Made by a program: the position numbers and the translations under genes
Source: Corythucha ciliata
Lineage: Eukaryota > Arthropoda > Insecta > Hemiptera > Tingidae
Direction of reading: 5' to 3'
Length of the DNA stretch: 64,000 nt
Assembly: GCA_038030265.1 (NCBI GenBank)
Contig: CM075941.1
Span: 14,446,001-14,510,000, forward strand
Notes under the pieces: generated by a model
What the model was told of the DNA's origin: nothing
Database searches by the model: none
Seen by the model: the letters and a program-made list of their open reading frames with translations, nothing else
In this document: one piece after another, positions 11,700 through 22,932 of the stretch
How the letters are laid out: every line of letters begins with the position of its first letter
How positions within the stretch are numbered: position 1 is the stretch's first letter

Positions 11700-12900
11700 T
11701 TTATCGGATTTCACTAACTAAAAAAGAAAATTTCACCAATTTTTGCAGCTGATAAACAATTTCACAGCATGGCGTGATACAAAGATACAAATTTCACGAA
11801 TTGTGTGAACTAAAACCCTATTTTTGCAGGTCTGACTCACTTGAAATTATTTTCTTTGATTTTACGCTCTAAAAACCTTTTCGCTGATTTTTACAACTAC
11901 GCATTAACCAATTTTCAGGGTTCTGGCACACAGAAACCCTGATTTCGCGGTTGTTTTATTGCTGAAAAAATAAAACCTTTTCGCTGATTTTTTACAACTA
12001 CGCATTAACCAATTTTCAGGGTTCTGGCACACAGAAACCCTGATTTCGCGGTTGTTTTATTGCTGAAAATTCAATTTCGCGGCTTTTTGTAGTTAAAAAA
12101 CCAATTTCTTGAGATTTTTCTCATTAAAAAAAATAACATCTCAAATTTCACTCGCTGAGCACGATTATCACACAAATCAAAGCATTTTCATGACTATGCG
12201 AAATCATATTTTGTACGTTAAGATAGCTGATTTTTCTAATTACTACGCAAATTTCGTGGGATTTTGCTTGCTATAAAACCAATTTTGCATGCCTTGGCTC
12301 ACTAAAATGCTAGTTTCGTGGGGGCCGTTTCCCGCTGAAGAACTAAAACCCCTATTTTTTGGGTTTTGGGCTTGCTGAAGACCAAATTTCGTGGGTTTTC
12401 ACTTTTTGCGCAAAGTTTAACTACCTTTGTAGAGCACTAGTAGAAAAAAAGGCAAAGAAACACAACAAACCGCTCTCCGACAGCAATGTTACAGGCGACT
12501 TTTTTTTTTTTTTTTTTCGGGAGGCGCATGTGACACAAACTTGCTAGCTGGCATGTTGAAATGACCTAAAACTTCAAAAACCACGTATTTATTAACTGCT
12601 GGGTTATTTTATGAACGGATCACGATTTATGCTCTATTTTAGCATAAATAAACCTTAAAAAATAGATTTATGAATAAGTTCTTACCCATGAAACTTCCTC
12701 ATTTCGCAGGTTTTAGGCTTGCCATAAACCCAAATTTCCCCGTAAAACCCAATATCGTATGGGTTGACTCGTTGAAAATCAAGTTCATCGGAAAAAAAAC
12801 TATATTTTTTTCCCCCAATTCAAAAGCCAATTCGTAAAAAGCCAAAGCTTCGTGAAAATCTCAATTTCGTGTGACCTCCTTCAGCACCTGACATCAAAAA
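11700..12900 (+). repeat. Degenerate minisatellite array, type X
   Basis: Loosely repeated units of about 30-45 bp built around CCAATTTCGTGGGTTTT and GCTGAAAA. Divergence is high and the edges are approximate. A recent 100-bp tandem duplication lies inside it. Confidence 0.65.
11874..12072 (+). repeat. 100-bp tandem duplication, two units
   Basis: Two adjacent units starting AACCTTTTCGCTGATTTTT (11874 and 11974) are identical by eye except for one T. Each contains a hairpin, TCAGGGTT with AACCCTGA. The near-identity contrasts with the decayed surrounding array, so this duplication is recent. Confidence 0.9.
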
Positions 12901-12978
12901 ATCTTCTCAGAAAATGCGATCTTCGCCTGTGACCTGGTAGAACGCTTGTTTTGAAGACAGACTTGACAGTTTACAGGC

Positions 12979-13127
12979 CTATAAGTTCCTGAAAAGGAGC
13001 CGACATTCGTCTGTACGACAGAAGAGTCCAGTTTGGGGGACTAAATTGCAACAGTTTCCGCACCAGGATGACGAGTTATTGGCCCCGCAAAGATTCACCT
13101 CAGTGCAACTGGCGTACTTTTTGCAAA
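12979..13127 (-). CDS. Possible cysteine-rich terminal exon (weak)
   Basis: On the minus strand a pyrimidine-rich tract ending CTTCAG is followed by an open frame of about 48 codons to a stop. The frame has unusually dense cysteines: starting VCKKYASC, then C-GANNSSSW-C, GNCC, and GLFCRTDEC. Eight or more Cys in under 50 residues would suit a secreted disulphide-rich domain. I do not recognise the family. No upstream exon was linked, and a 21-bp stretch of this frame recurs at 16649-16669 in non-coding context, which lowers confidence. Confidence 0.2.
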
Positions 13128-13440
13128 CTGAAGTAGAGTTGACAGTGGACGCTGCGGGACTAGCGGGGTGCTCCAACAAAACTCGAATAAAATAATTGCA
13201 ATGGTTACCAATGGTTTGGTTCATAATTCAATAGTTGGAGTGTAGTGAAGCCACAACCAAACAAGAACGTGCGTTATACATATGGTATCAATTTTAGTTA
13301 CCATCGGTAAACCGCTCCCCTCTATCGGTCACCATGATAATGAAGGACATTCGACGTCAATCGTAATCATGGACACCCAAATTCAAATTAAAAAAAAAAA
13401 AAGGAAGATTTTAAAATATCGCTACGTGCCACGGTGCAAC

Positions 13441-13886
13441 AATGGGGAACTTGCACATTTTTCAATCACTGGCGTTTCTTGAAGAGGGCTCTTCAACAAG
13501 ACAATTGCCCACATCAAACATTGAAAGCAATCAAGGGTTTTTTTAGGCGAATTTTTAAAAATTTTGAGTAGGGGTTTGATTACGTCAAAGGACAGTTAAT
13601 GAAATGGTTGGTGTTGAGAAGAGAGGGGAAGACGCGTTTTCTGGGCTTTAATTTTTCTTGTAATTTGTAAGCAAAACATTTTAGAGTTTCCTCAAATGCT
13701 TCAAAACTGCTCTTTGACGTCATTTTTCCCTCGCACCATCCATCCCATCCTGAAGAACTTTGAAATTTATTTTAAAATCACCAGATGCACCAACCGGGCT
13801 GCAACTACCGTTGATATCTTTTCCGCATGTGCCAATTCACTGGTACTCTTTTCCCCCGAATCGGGCATTCATGCAAGTTCCCCATT
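13441..13886 (+). mobile_element. ATGGGGAACTTGCA-bounded element, copy 1
   Basis: About 446 bp bounded by AATGGGGAACTTGCA and its inverted form TGCAAGTTCCCCATT. The interior is clearly similar to 14253-14702 throughout (shared ATTTTTAAAAATTTTGAGT, CATCCCATC, CGGGCTGCAACTA and others). There is no coding capacity, so it is a non-autonomous DNA element. The flanks give no clear target duplication. Confidence 0.75.
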
Positions 13887-14252
13887 ATTGAACAATTTGC
13901 AGAGAAGATGCATCTGTAGAACGCGCCGTTTTAGAGTTACCGGTAGTAAAAACATCAGCATCCCCCCCCCTCCTAGGGTTCAGATCTTGATCCACTCCTG
14001 TCATCATCTCCTCATGGCTCTCACTAATTCCCATTTGTTAATTATACCGACAAACAGTGCCGGCTTTACCGCGTCCCTATAAATTCACTGTTCTGATTAA
14101 AGCCGCGATATGGCGTTTTTTCCATTTTAACCATAAATTAGCATTTTTCATACACTTAGCGATTTTTCTCAATTGCATCAGTGAATAAGCGATTTGTCTC
14201 CATTTTAGCCGCGAATTTTCTCAATTTTTGCTGTAAATTACCGCTTTTTCCT

Positions 14253-14702
14253 AATGGGGAACTTGCACATTTTTCAAGCACTGGTGTTTCTGGAAGAGTG
14301 CTCTTTCACAATGCTATTGCTCACATTAAACATCGAAATCAATCAAGGATTTTTTTAGAGCGGATTTTTAAAAATTTTGAGTGGGGATTCGATAACGTCA
14401 AAGCCTATTTAATGAAATGGATGGTGTAAGGAAGAGGGGGGTAGACACATTTTCAGGGGGACAATTTTTCTTGTTATTTGTGAACAAAAAATGTTAGAGT
14501 GCACATCACATGCTTCAAAAGTATCGATTGACGTCATTTCCCCTTGTACCATCTATCCCATCTTGAAGAACTTTGAAGTTTATTAATAAATCACCAAATG
14601 CACCAATCGGGCTGCAACTATACCGTTGATATTCTTCTGTCCATGTGCCAATTCACCGGTATACTTTTCTCCCGAATCGGACATTCATGCAAGTTCCCCA
14701 TT
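14253..14702 (+). mobile_element. ATGGGGAACTTGCA-bounded element, copy 2
   Basis: Second copy, about 450 bp, same orientation as 13441-13886, with the same 15-bp terminal inverted repeats. It splits type W array sequence: monomers lie at 14100-14250 and continue after 14720. Insertion into the array is the simplest reading. Confidence 0.75.
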
Positions 14703-14719
14703 GGCCACAACATTTCCTC

Positions 14720-15300
14720 CACAAACCGTGGTTTGTCATTTTCTCCATTTTCTGTGAATTCACAAAGTTTCCCTAATTTCCCCCGCAAATTGGCCATTTT
14801 TCTTTATTCTAACCTCAAATTAGCCTTTTTCCTCATTGAAGCCGCTATACTTACAGAGTTTTCTACATTTTCAGCCACGAATTAGAGTTTTCCGAAATTT
14901 CGCCGCGCATTACCTAAAGGTATTTCTTAATTTGGCCGCGAATTAGCGTTTTTTCCTCACTCAGCACTTTTTTTCGCATTTATCGATGAATTAGCGATTT
15001 TTCACCATTTTAGCCGTGAATTAGCGATTTATTTCAATTTAACCGCGAATTAGCGATTTTTCTACATTTTTGCAATGAATTAGTATTTTTCCTGTCTTTT
15101 AGGCGCTAATGAGCGATTTTTCTTAATTTCTTCCATGAATTAGCACTTTTTCTTACTTTTAGCTGCAAATTAGCGATTTTTTGCGCTTCAAGCAATGAAT
15201 TATCCCGTTTTCTCATTTTGAGGCAGCAACCTGCTGTCAGAAGCCGAAAATTGTCGTTTCCACACTTCTAGCCTCTAATTAGCGTTTTTTATAAGAATAC
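14720..15300 (+). repeat. Type W array, plus orientation
   Basis: CGAATTAGCGATTTTTC-type monomers, continuing from 14100-14250 across the inserted element. The array is followed by the same monomer in reverse orientation. Confidence 0.85.
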
Positions 15301-15479
15301 TTTAAAGCTATAAGGAAACCTTAGTCGCGAAATGGCCATGATGCCACTTTGTGGCTAAAATTTAGGAAAAAAAACGTCAATTTTCTGTTCTTTGGTAAAA
15401 CTGAGATGTGCCCCGGTTTTTGCAAGCGCAGAAAGGCGAAAAAAAGGTAAAATTGTGGGAAAAACTAATTTTTGGGGGT

Positions 15480-16230
15480 AAAATGGAGAATAAAATGTCG
15501 AATTCGCTATTCAAATTGTTGATACAAATGAGAAAAACCACTATTTTGCAGCTCAATTAGCGAAAAACGCTAATTCACGACTGAAATTTGAAAGAATGCT
15601 AATTAGCAGCTAAAATTGAGAAAAACGCTAACCCACATCGTTAATTGAGAAATTCACCAATTAAAAACTACTAAAATTGAGAAAAGTCGCTGATTCTAAT
15701 GAATAATTGAAAAAGCCCTAATTAGCAGCAAAAATTGGGACGATCCAGGATACAAATGAAATGAATCGCTAATAATATCGCGGCAGAAAATCGAGAAAAT
15801 CGCTATTTCTCGGATGAAATTGGGAAAAACGAGGATAATAAAATGCCTACACAAAAAACGTTAGTTCGCGGATAAAAATAAAAAAAAATCGCCTAATTCA
15901 CGCCTAAATTTATAAATATGCTAATTCATGGCTAAAATTTAGTAGAACACTGATTTGTGGGTAAAATGTAGGAAAACATAAATCCGTTGCCTATGAAGGC
16001 AATTTCAGGCCTTCATTTCAGGCTAAACTAGGAAAAAGCGCTAATCCATGGATAAAAGTGAAAAATAATGATAATAGTTCATACGCTAATTTGTGGTCAA
16101 TATTGCAATTAATAAAAACGCTTCTCTCCAGCTGAAAGTGAAAAAAAGTGCTAGACTCACTGCTGAAAAGGTAAAAAATCGCTAATTTGCAGCAAAAGTT
16201 GAGGAAAATCTCCAATTATTTCTATTGATT
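15480..16230 (-). repeat. Type W array, inverted orientation
   Basis: Monomers now read AAAATTGAGAAAAACGCTAA, the reverse complement of the preceding array. The switch occurs across about 15300-15480, where units of both kinds are degraded. This inverted arm lies between two plus-oriented arrays. Confidence 0.8.
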
Positions 16231-16819
16231 TACTTGATAGCTAAGCCCAAGTATCTACTGTGTATTAGCTCTTTGTGCTCCCTGGCTTCTGTAGATCTAC
16301 CAATCCCAACGCTCTTTTTCAAACTAATTTGTTTAGAATTTTATAGTTATGATACCGTAAATTAAATGCTCTTCTTAGTTATTTTTTTCTCATCCGCCTT
16401 CCCCCCCCCTCCTTCATTTTGCTGGGCGTGCCCCTCAGGACACGACGAGAAAAAACTAAGAGCGAATTTCTGCGTAACTTCAAGCCGCTTTAATAACATC
16501 CACTAGAAGGCAAAACTGTAAACAATGCTGTAGCAATAGCAACCAGTAACTACCATCATTGTGTGTCTACCAAAGTCATATATCGAAATATGACTTTGGT
16601 GTCTACTCTAGGAATGTTCTTTCAGACGCCACCAGGGGCGGTCGCGTGATCTTTGCGGGGCCAATAACTTAAGGGGTCTGCATTGATAAATTACCGAGAT
16701 CTTTTTCTGGGGACTCATCACCACCATAGATAAGCCTGCAAATAGTCATTGGGGTTCATTTGACTTGTGCTCACGTGAAGCTGCCGAGCCCTAAATCAAA
16801 GGCTGACTACGCTCCTGCC
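16231..16819. other. Spacer between arrays, with a short perfect hairpin
   Basis: Non-repetitive sequence without a gene. A perfect 12-bp stem, ACCAAAGTCATA (16569-16580) with TATGACTTTGGT (16589-16600), closes an 8-nt loop. At 16649-16669 a 21-bp sequence matches 13074-13094 in inverse orientation. Confidence 0.6.
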
Positions 16820-17230
16820 ATGAACCAGCTATTTTTCAGCTTTTAACCAAGAATTAGCGTTTTTTCTAAATTATTCGCTGTAGCAGCTTTCCCAATTTTA
16901 TCAGTCAATGGAGTTTTCTCAACTTTATCTGTCAATGAGCGTTTTTTCTCAATAAGCGCTTTTCACACATTTTAGTCCACAATATGATTTTTTTTCTATT
17001 TTAGCCACGAATTAGCAATTTCTTTCGCTTTAGACATGAATTAGCTCTTCATGTCAGCCGCTAAGTGGCCGTTGGAAACCGTGAATGTTCTCTATTTTGG
17101 CTGTGAATGAGTGGTTGGTCTTAATGCTATAGCCACGAATTGGCACATAGTCTCGTTTATAGTCGTGAAGTTGCCCCCGGAAACAGCGAATGTCCGATTT
17201 TTCAATTTTAGCCATGATTTAGTGCGACTA
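16820..17230 (+). repeat. Type W array, plus orientation, third block
   Basis: Degraded W monomers (GAATTAGCGTTTTTTCT and similar) resume in plus orientation, decaying into GTGAATG-type units before 17230. Confidence 0.75.
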
Positions 17231-17258
17231 CGAGGGTTAGTAGGTAATGTGTGCAAAA

Positions 17259-17278
17259 CGTCGTAGACGTCTACGACG
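17259..17278. other. Perfect 20-bp palindrome
   Basis: The sequence CGTCGTAGAC-GTCTACGACG is its own reverse complement, at the edge between the W array and the spacer. It may be a site, a microsatellite-like accident or an old element end. Confidence 0.6.
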
Positions 17279-17636
17279 ATTGTTTCAAAAATTGGCGATT
17301 TCTTCGGCTCTTGTTGTTCAGCAGCTCACCCGTGGCTTCTTGTGGGACGGTGGGAGTGGGGTTGACGATTAGCTTCTTCGTGAATGCGAACTGCTGCTGA
17401 TTTCTCGGTAGCCTCCGAATGCCCTCTGTTTTAGACCACCTAGTATTTTTATCATCGTTATAATTTCTTTTGAGCGGTTGTGGCTGTGAGGAGGAAGAGC
17501 TCCATTTTACTACCAGGTGCACGAGAGATAGCTTTTTCCGCCAACGACTTAATAACTAGCTTGCCATATTTCAGAAACACAATTTTCCCATTTTTTCGAT
17601 TATTCGTGTAAGAAGCTTTTTATGACGCTGCGCCAC

Positions 17637-17856
17637 TTAGTCCGTGTCATCGTTCGCGAGGTACATATTTTTGAACCCTTTAGCTTCGGCGCCTGTTGAA
17701 GTATTCGAAGTTTCGACCGAGGCGAGCGTGGAGCTCACTGGACCATTGTCACTAAAGCCAAGATGTTGATTTTGATAGTTAAATTCCGGTTTAAAACGAC
17801 AATCGATTGAAATGTCGGCAAGTTTCACGGAGGTCATTCGACCCAGAGGCCAATAA
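17637..17856 (-). CDS. Possible C-terminal host exon (weak)
   Basis: Reading the minus strand, an acceptor-like CTGTAG is followed by about 72 open codons beginning YWPLGRMTSVKL and ending NMYLANDDTD before a stop. Composition is balanced and unlike the repeat-derived frames nearby. I do not recognise the sequence and cannot place a partner exon. It could equally be a chance frame. Confidence 0.25.
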
Positions 17857-17989
17857 CTACAGTTTTATTTCTATTCACTATCGAATTCCCTCTGAAATGT
17901 TTTAAGGCCTCTAGTTTTAACTCCCCCCCTCAACACCACCATCTCCACAACCACCGCCACTCCCAATGGTATTGCGTGTTACATCGTTG

Positions 17990-18122
17990 GAAGATCAAAT
18001 CTAAACTTGTATCGTGGCAGGCAAATTCGTGGAAATTCCAGTTCGCTGGGCGTTTGTCATCGGATGAATTCCGCCTACACTTTAAAGGAGAGAATTCTGT
18101 AACGATATAAGACGTGCCGCTG
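17990..18122 (-). CDS. Possible internal host exon (weak)
   Basis: An acceptor-like TTTTAG on the minus strand precedes an open frame reading GTSYIVTEFSPLKCRRNSS and containing FHEFACHDTS. The frame runs into a TGG-rich low-complexity stretch, so a real exon would have to end near 17990. No domain is recognised. It lies about 130 bp upstream (minus strand) of the candidate at 17637-17856, but a joined reading is not demonstrated. Confidence 0.2.
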
Positions 18123-19539
18123 CTAAAATTAAACAATTCTTAAAATGCTCCTTCCTTAGAATGACGCTTTTCACTTCCGATACAAATTAGTCCGTTCCAT
18201 TGAGCGTTATAAGCTAATTTTAACTCCTTTTCCGTAGTGTGGCAATAAAACTGGCTCGAATGTCGACAGTCAGATGTCCGTGACGAACGACTCCGTTATT
18301 AGAAGCTTTTTATTAAAAGAAAAAACGAAGCCCTTGGTTGTAATGGGGGGGGGGGATCACGGAGGGCTTGAAAAAGGGAGGCACAAGAAAGCCGGAAAAG
18401 GAGGGGGGAAGGCATGAGTCAGATATCCAATAAACCTTTCAGAATGACAAATCACGAGTCGAGTATTTAAGATTGGCGAATTTTCCCTATTAAAGCCGAT
18501 TTCAGCTCCTTTGAAACGGCGGAAAAAGACGCTCGTTCACATCGGCGAAGAAGTTCAAACACGCAGAATAAAATGAAAAAGGAACGCGAGAGAAAGAGAG
18601 AAATAAAAGGCAGGAGTTTTTGAGTGATGGGGCAAGACCAGAAAGGCATTAGTGTTGCCTTTTGTAGGCCTGGACTGGGAAGATAGCAAATGAAGAATGA
18701 CTTTGAGAAAAAAGGGAACGTTGAAAAGACGTAAAATATTGCGACTCCCACCACTTCTCTCTTTATCCAACCGACCCATTCTCTCTCTCTAGTTTTTCTT
18801 TTATGATTAATTTTTCGTCTAGAGATTATAATCGTTCCGCCAGAAACCCTTTAACGCCAGCGTGAATCGTCCCTTTTAGTCCCCCCCCCCTTCATTTTCA
18901 CGAAAGAAAGTAAAATAGAAAAACTGTGATTTTTTTTAAAACACATTCCTCACGATAAGATTTCTGACTTCCTCGCTGGCAGAGCTTATCAAGTTGAGTT
19001 ATGACGGGCAAATCCGACTTTTAACTCCATGGCGTTCTTAGCATTCGTCATAAAAAAAAAAAAAATCGAGTAAGAAATCTTCAAACCACGGTGAAGGGGA
19101 AGAGGATGGGCACGTAAAAGATAAAAGGGTTGCAACTTATTTTCTGCGATCGTCTTAAAATAATTGAATAATTCAAGCTTTTAAAAATTACAACGTTGTG
19201 GACCTCCCCGGAACCCCCACCCTTAATGTTTTTTTATGAAGTAGATAGTAAAAAAAAAATGCGCTTCTCAGAATCAGGAAAGTTTATTATCGAAGCACGA
19301 GGTGGGCACGTGTATAAAAACTTGCTCAAAGTGTTTCTTATTTTAAAAATGTTGACCATTAATTTTTTTTTATGAGTAAAGTAAACAGCGGAAGAATACG
19401 TTCACGCGCATTACCGCGAATTCCGCCTAATTACCGTTTCTCCACCAGCAGTTTTATTCGCCAAAGTCAGTAGTTGATAGCGCAGACGTCAAATACATTT
19501 AAAGTTATAGGTACCAGTGCTTGAAAATCTGACTCTTTT

Positions 19540-20330
19540 CACCCTAAAAATGGCTAAACTGACGAATCAACCCTTGAAAATAGCCCAACCGGCAGAGCAG
19601 GCCTTAAAATCTGACACAAATTGGCCCTTGAAAATGTTAAACTGGATGATTCGCAACATGAAAATTTCCAAGCAGACTATATTTTTGCAATGAAAATGGT
19701 GAAACGAACCATTCGCCCTCTAAAAATGGCCAAACTGTCCATTTACACCTTGAAAATTGCTAGACTGACGAATCGTGCCGTAAAATTGGTAAATCTAACT
19801 CAAATTTCCCTAAAAATAGCCAAACTGGATATTCACGCCCTGAAATTGACATACCTGACGTCCTAAAATTAGCAATAGCTGACTTAAATGAGCCTTAAAA
19901 GGCTAAACTGAAGATTTTGAAAATGCCTAAAATGATAATTTGAACCCTAAAAATATCCAAAGTAAGCTGTTCGCGCGCTGAAATTTGAAAACCTGGCTCA
20001 ATTAGCTCAAAAAACAGTGAAAATTCGGGCCCACCAAATGGTATAACGAACCATTTCCACTCCAAAATTGTCCAAACTGACTATTTTGCGCTTTGAAAAT
20101 GTCTTAACTGACGTGTCATGCCAAAAAAAAAACTAAACCGGCTATAATATTCAATCCCCAAAATTGGCAAATCTGACTCAATTGGCCCTAAAATTGGTCA
20201 AACTGGGTATTCTTTCCTTGAAAATGACTGAACTGACGATTCGTTGAGAAATCACCCAAAAACGCAATGAAAATGGCAGACTGTCTATTTTCTGTCCGTA
20301 AATTGAGAATGATTCACTTAAGAAATATTG
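19540..20330 (+). repeat. Degenerate minisatellite array, type A
   Basis: Same monomer and orientation as 4545-6290 (TGGCCAAACTGACNATTC with CCCTAAAAA). It directly abuts the edge module of the inverted T1 array. The 81-codon frame at 19621-19866 is repeat translation. Confidence 0.85.
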
Positions 20331-20415
20331 ATACTTGCATAGGAAGAGCTTAGCCCTCCGATACAAGCTGCCCGAATTTTCAACGTCTTGCCTAAGAGAC
20401 GTAAAAAAAAATAAC
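20331..20415 (-). repeat. Edge module, partial copy
   Basis: The minus strand reads ACGTCTCTTAGGCAAGACG, then TTGAAAATTCGG, then GGAGGGCTAAGC, matching the first part of 1401-1725 and 37215-37550. The remainder of the module is missing because a type A array adjoins it. Confidence 0.65.
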
Positions 20416-22290
20416 ATTTTTTAACCCAAAACTGAAGATTATACCCTGAAACTGCCGAAGGGTTACCCCAAAAGTGAAGTTTTCACAACACAACTGGCGA
20501 TTTTACCCCCAAAACTCTCGTTACACGCTAAAACTGATGATTTTGACGACGATTTCACCATAATACTTTCCACTCAATACTTTCCACGATTTCACCATAT
20601 TTGATTCCAAGTGAGGGGATAACTGGCATAATCAACCAAAATTGGATATTTTACTCCAAAACCGAAAAATTCACACCAAAACTTACTTTTTCCCCAAAAC
20701 GGATGATTTTACGCCGAACTTACAACTCTGACGATTTTAAAACAAAACTGACCGAACCATCACAATATTGAAGATTTGTTTCAAAGTGAGGCGACATTAC
20801 ACCAAAACAGGTGCGATTTCGCGCCAAAGCTGACAAGTTACTCCAAATGATGTCAGTCTACAAAATTGGCGATTTTGCCCTAAAACGTTTACGGTTTCAC
20901 CTCGAAGTTGAATGTTTTACCCCCGAAAAGGTTTATTTTACCATGAAAAGAAATTTGTTTCAACCGAAAAGGTCAGATTTTACTCTGAAACTGATGATTT
21001 TACTCCCGACCTGAAGTGTCGTTCGTACCTATAGGTATTTGACAATAAAACTGACAATGTTATCCGAAAAACGACGGTTTTAACTTCAAAACTTACGATT
21101 TCATTCCAAAATCTCACGTTTCATGCCTAAACTGACAATTTTTCCCTAACTAGTGATAATTCCACCCCGAAATTGATTATTGCACCCCAAAACTGGTTAC
21201 TATACTCCAAAACTGACTATTCCACACCAAAACTGATGTTTTCCCCTAACTCTGACGAAATTTTCTGTTTTGAAAACCACTATTTTTTTAAGGGTGAATT
21301 TGGCAGTTTCGTAGTGAAACTTCAGTTTTCTTGCAATTTTTCTGGGGGAGAAAGTAGAAACTTGCATTTTGGGTTGAAAACTTCTGTTTTGTGGTAAAAC
21401 CACCAGTTTCGGGGTAAAATTTCTATTTAGAAGAAACATTTATTCTAAGGGTAAGATCACCATTAAGCAGCCCATACACGTACAATAAATATTGCGCAAA
21501 CTAGGGGTTGTACAATAAAATTGTACGTTTGTGGGTTGTATTGATGGGTTGCACAATATAATGAACAACACATTTTTTTAACTGTAAACATCTGGAAACG
21601 AAATATTGTACAAATTTATTGCGCAATAATTATTGTACGTCTATGGACCCCTTTAATGCAGTGAAATCTTCAGTTTTTTTATTCAACACGTCACAGCTGT
21701 GGCGTGAAATCTTTATTAATGGTTAAAAATGACGTCTCCGTCCTGAAAACTCAGACGAAATTTTCAGTTTAGAGGTAAAAAGGTATTTACCTAGGACCAT
21801 TTTACCGGAATTTTATTTAGGTAAGACGGTTTGAGTAATAACTGTATTAAACTTAAATAATGGTATTAAACTTAATAACTATTAAATTTAAATAACGGTT
21901 CAATTAAATACACCAAAGCTGGAGTGTTATATCAAAACTGAAGATTTCAAGAAAATACTAGTGTTTTACCATTGAACTAAATTTGACAGGTTTGCCTAAA
22001 AAGGTAACGTATACCCCCAAATTTGTTGTTTCACCACAAAACTGGCAACTTTTCCCCGAAAATGACGTATTATTACTGAAAATTAGAGTTTTTACCACAA
22101 AACTGCTACCAGAAAACTGAATTTAGTGGTTTTACCCCAAAAATAAGAATGTTAAATCAAAACTGCGATTTTAGCACAAAAATGGCAATTTTAGCATAAA
22201 ATTGTGATTTTAGTGGGTACTGCAATTGTGATTTTTGCATAAAACTGCTTCTTTTATCACTGAGCTGGCGATTTTAGATTTCGGAGAAGC
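20416..22290 (-). repeat. Degenerate minisatellite array, type T1, inverted
   Basis: Monomers read CCAAAACTGACGATTTTAC, the reverse complement of the array at 1-1400. Orientation flips locally near 21290-21430. A TTAA-flanked MITE interrupts it at 21467-21652. Monomers toward 22290 are more diverged (GATTTTAGCACAAAA). Confidence 0.9.
21467..21652. mobile_element. 186-bp TTAA-flanked foldback MITE
   Basis: Arms share ACGTACAATAA and ATTGCGCAA in inverted orientation. Both ends abut TTAA (21463-21466 and 21653-21656), the target duplication of piggyBac-type transposons. Inserted in the inverted T1 array. Confidence 0.8.
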
Positions 22291-22354
22291 GTAATCCGAG
22301 ACCTTGGGTTTTCAGTCGAGCGATCTCCATTTTCAGACCGGCGGAAATGGTTTA

Positions 22355-22735
22355 TTTGAAGTTCGATAGATGAAGAAAGATGTTGTTGCCGGTATTTAAT
22401 TAACCAAATTAAATGAAAGTGATACTTTCCGGACGACGATGGAAGGGCATAGCCCGAAATGGCTGTGGCGAAGGGCTACCCGGTGGGCTTTGAACCCGCA
22501 GCCACTGGATTACTGGTCCAGCACGCTTCCAATTGCACCACGGTGACGTCTTGGGCAGTCATACTGCGATGCATCAGCTATGCCGAACCCCACCCAAGGC
22601 CATTGTTTCTCGAAACTGTAGGTGAAACTCGTGTCGGGCTATGCCCTTCCATCATCGTTCGGATGATATCACTTTCGTTTAATTTGTTTAAAGTAATACC
22701 GGTGACAACATCTTTCATCTATCGAACTTCATCTA
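22355..22735. mobile_element. Foldback element carrying a tRNA-like unit
   Basis: Long inverted arms: the left contains GATGTTGTTGCCGGTATTT and GACGACGATGGAAGGGC, and the right contains their partners near 22645-22735. The interior has a tRNA-Thr-like sequence on the minus strand. A related foldback without the tRNA part is at 54086-54362, and a second related unit follows at 22741-22990. Confidence 0.7.
22474..22550 (-). tRNA. tRNA-Thr(AGT)-like pseudogene inside a foldback
   Basis: The minus strand shows an A-box-like GTGGTGCAATTGG, a 5-bp anticodon stem CTGGA/TCCAG around the loop CCAGTAA (AGT at the anticodon position) and a B-box GGGTTCAAAGCCC. The acceptor arms do not pair and the base before the anticodon is C where T is expected. 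It is thus a transposon-borne relic, probably with recognisable Pol III boxes, and not a working tRNA. Confidence 0.55.
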
Positions 22736-22854
22736 CGATATGATAACATTGGCGTGGTTTACTTTTGCCATAGGGGAAAACGCCTAGAGTTTCGAGAAAC
22801 AATGGCCCTGGGTGGGGTTCGGCATAGCTGATCCCTCGCAGTACGACTGCCAAA

Positions 22855-22932
22855 GACGTCACTGTGGCTCAATTGGCAGCGCGCTGGACAAGTAATCCAG
22901 ATGTTGCGGGTTCAAATCCCGCCGGGGAGCCC
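22855..22932 (+). tRNA. tRNA-Thr(AGT)-like pseudogene, opposite orientation
   Basis: Box A is TGGCTCAATTGGC, the anticodon arm is CTGGA-CAAGTAA-TCCAG, and box B is GGGTTCAAATCCC in a perfect 5-bp T stem. The 3' side ends GGGGAGCCCA but the 5' acceptor does not pair. It mirrors the minus-strand copy at 22474-22550, so the two form a large inverted pair about 300 bp apart. It lies in a unit containing CGCCTAGAGTTTCGAG, also present at 54245. Confidence 0.6.

Larger units (their letters stand above)
17279..19539. other. Unique-looking spacer with possible minus-strand exons
   Basis: Non-array sequence with less low-complexity bias between 17.3 and 18.2 kb than most spacers. Two minus-strand segments with splice-acceptor-like starts are listed separately. 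A further minus-strand frame at 17271-17522 (polar, rich in S, N, K, Q) has no recognisable domain. The rest is AT-rich with poly-G and poly-A runs. Confidence 0.4.
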
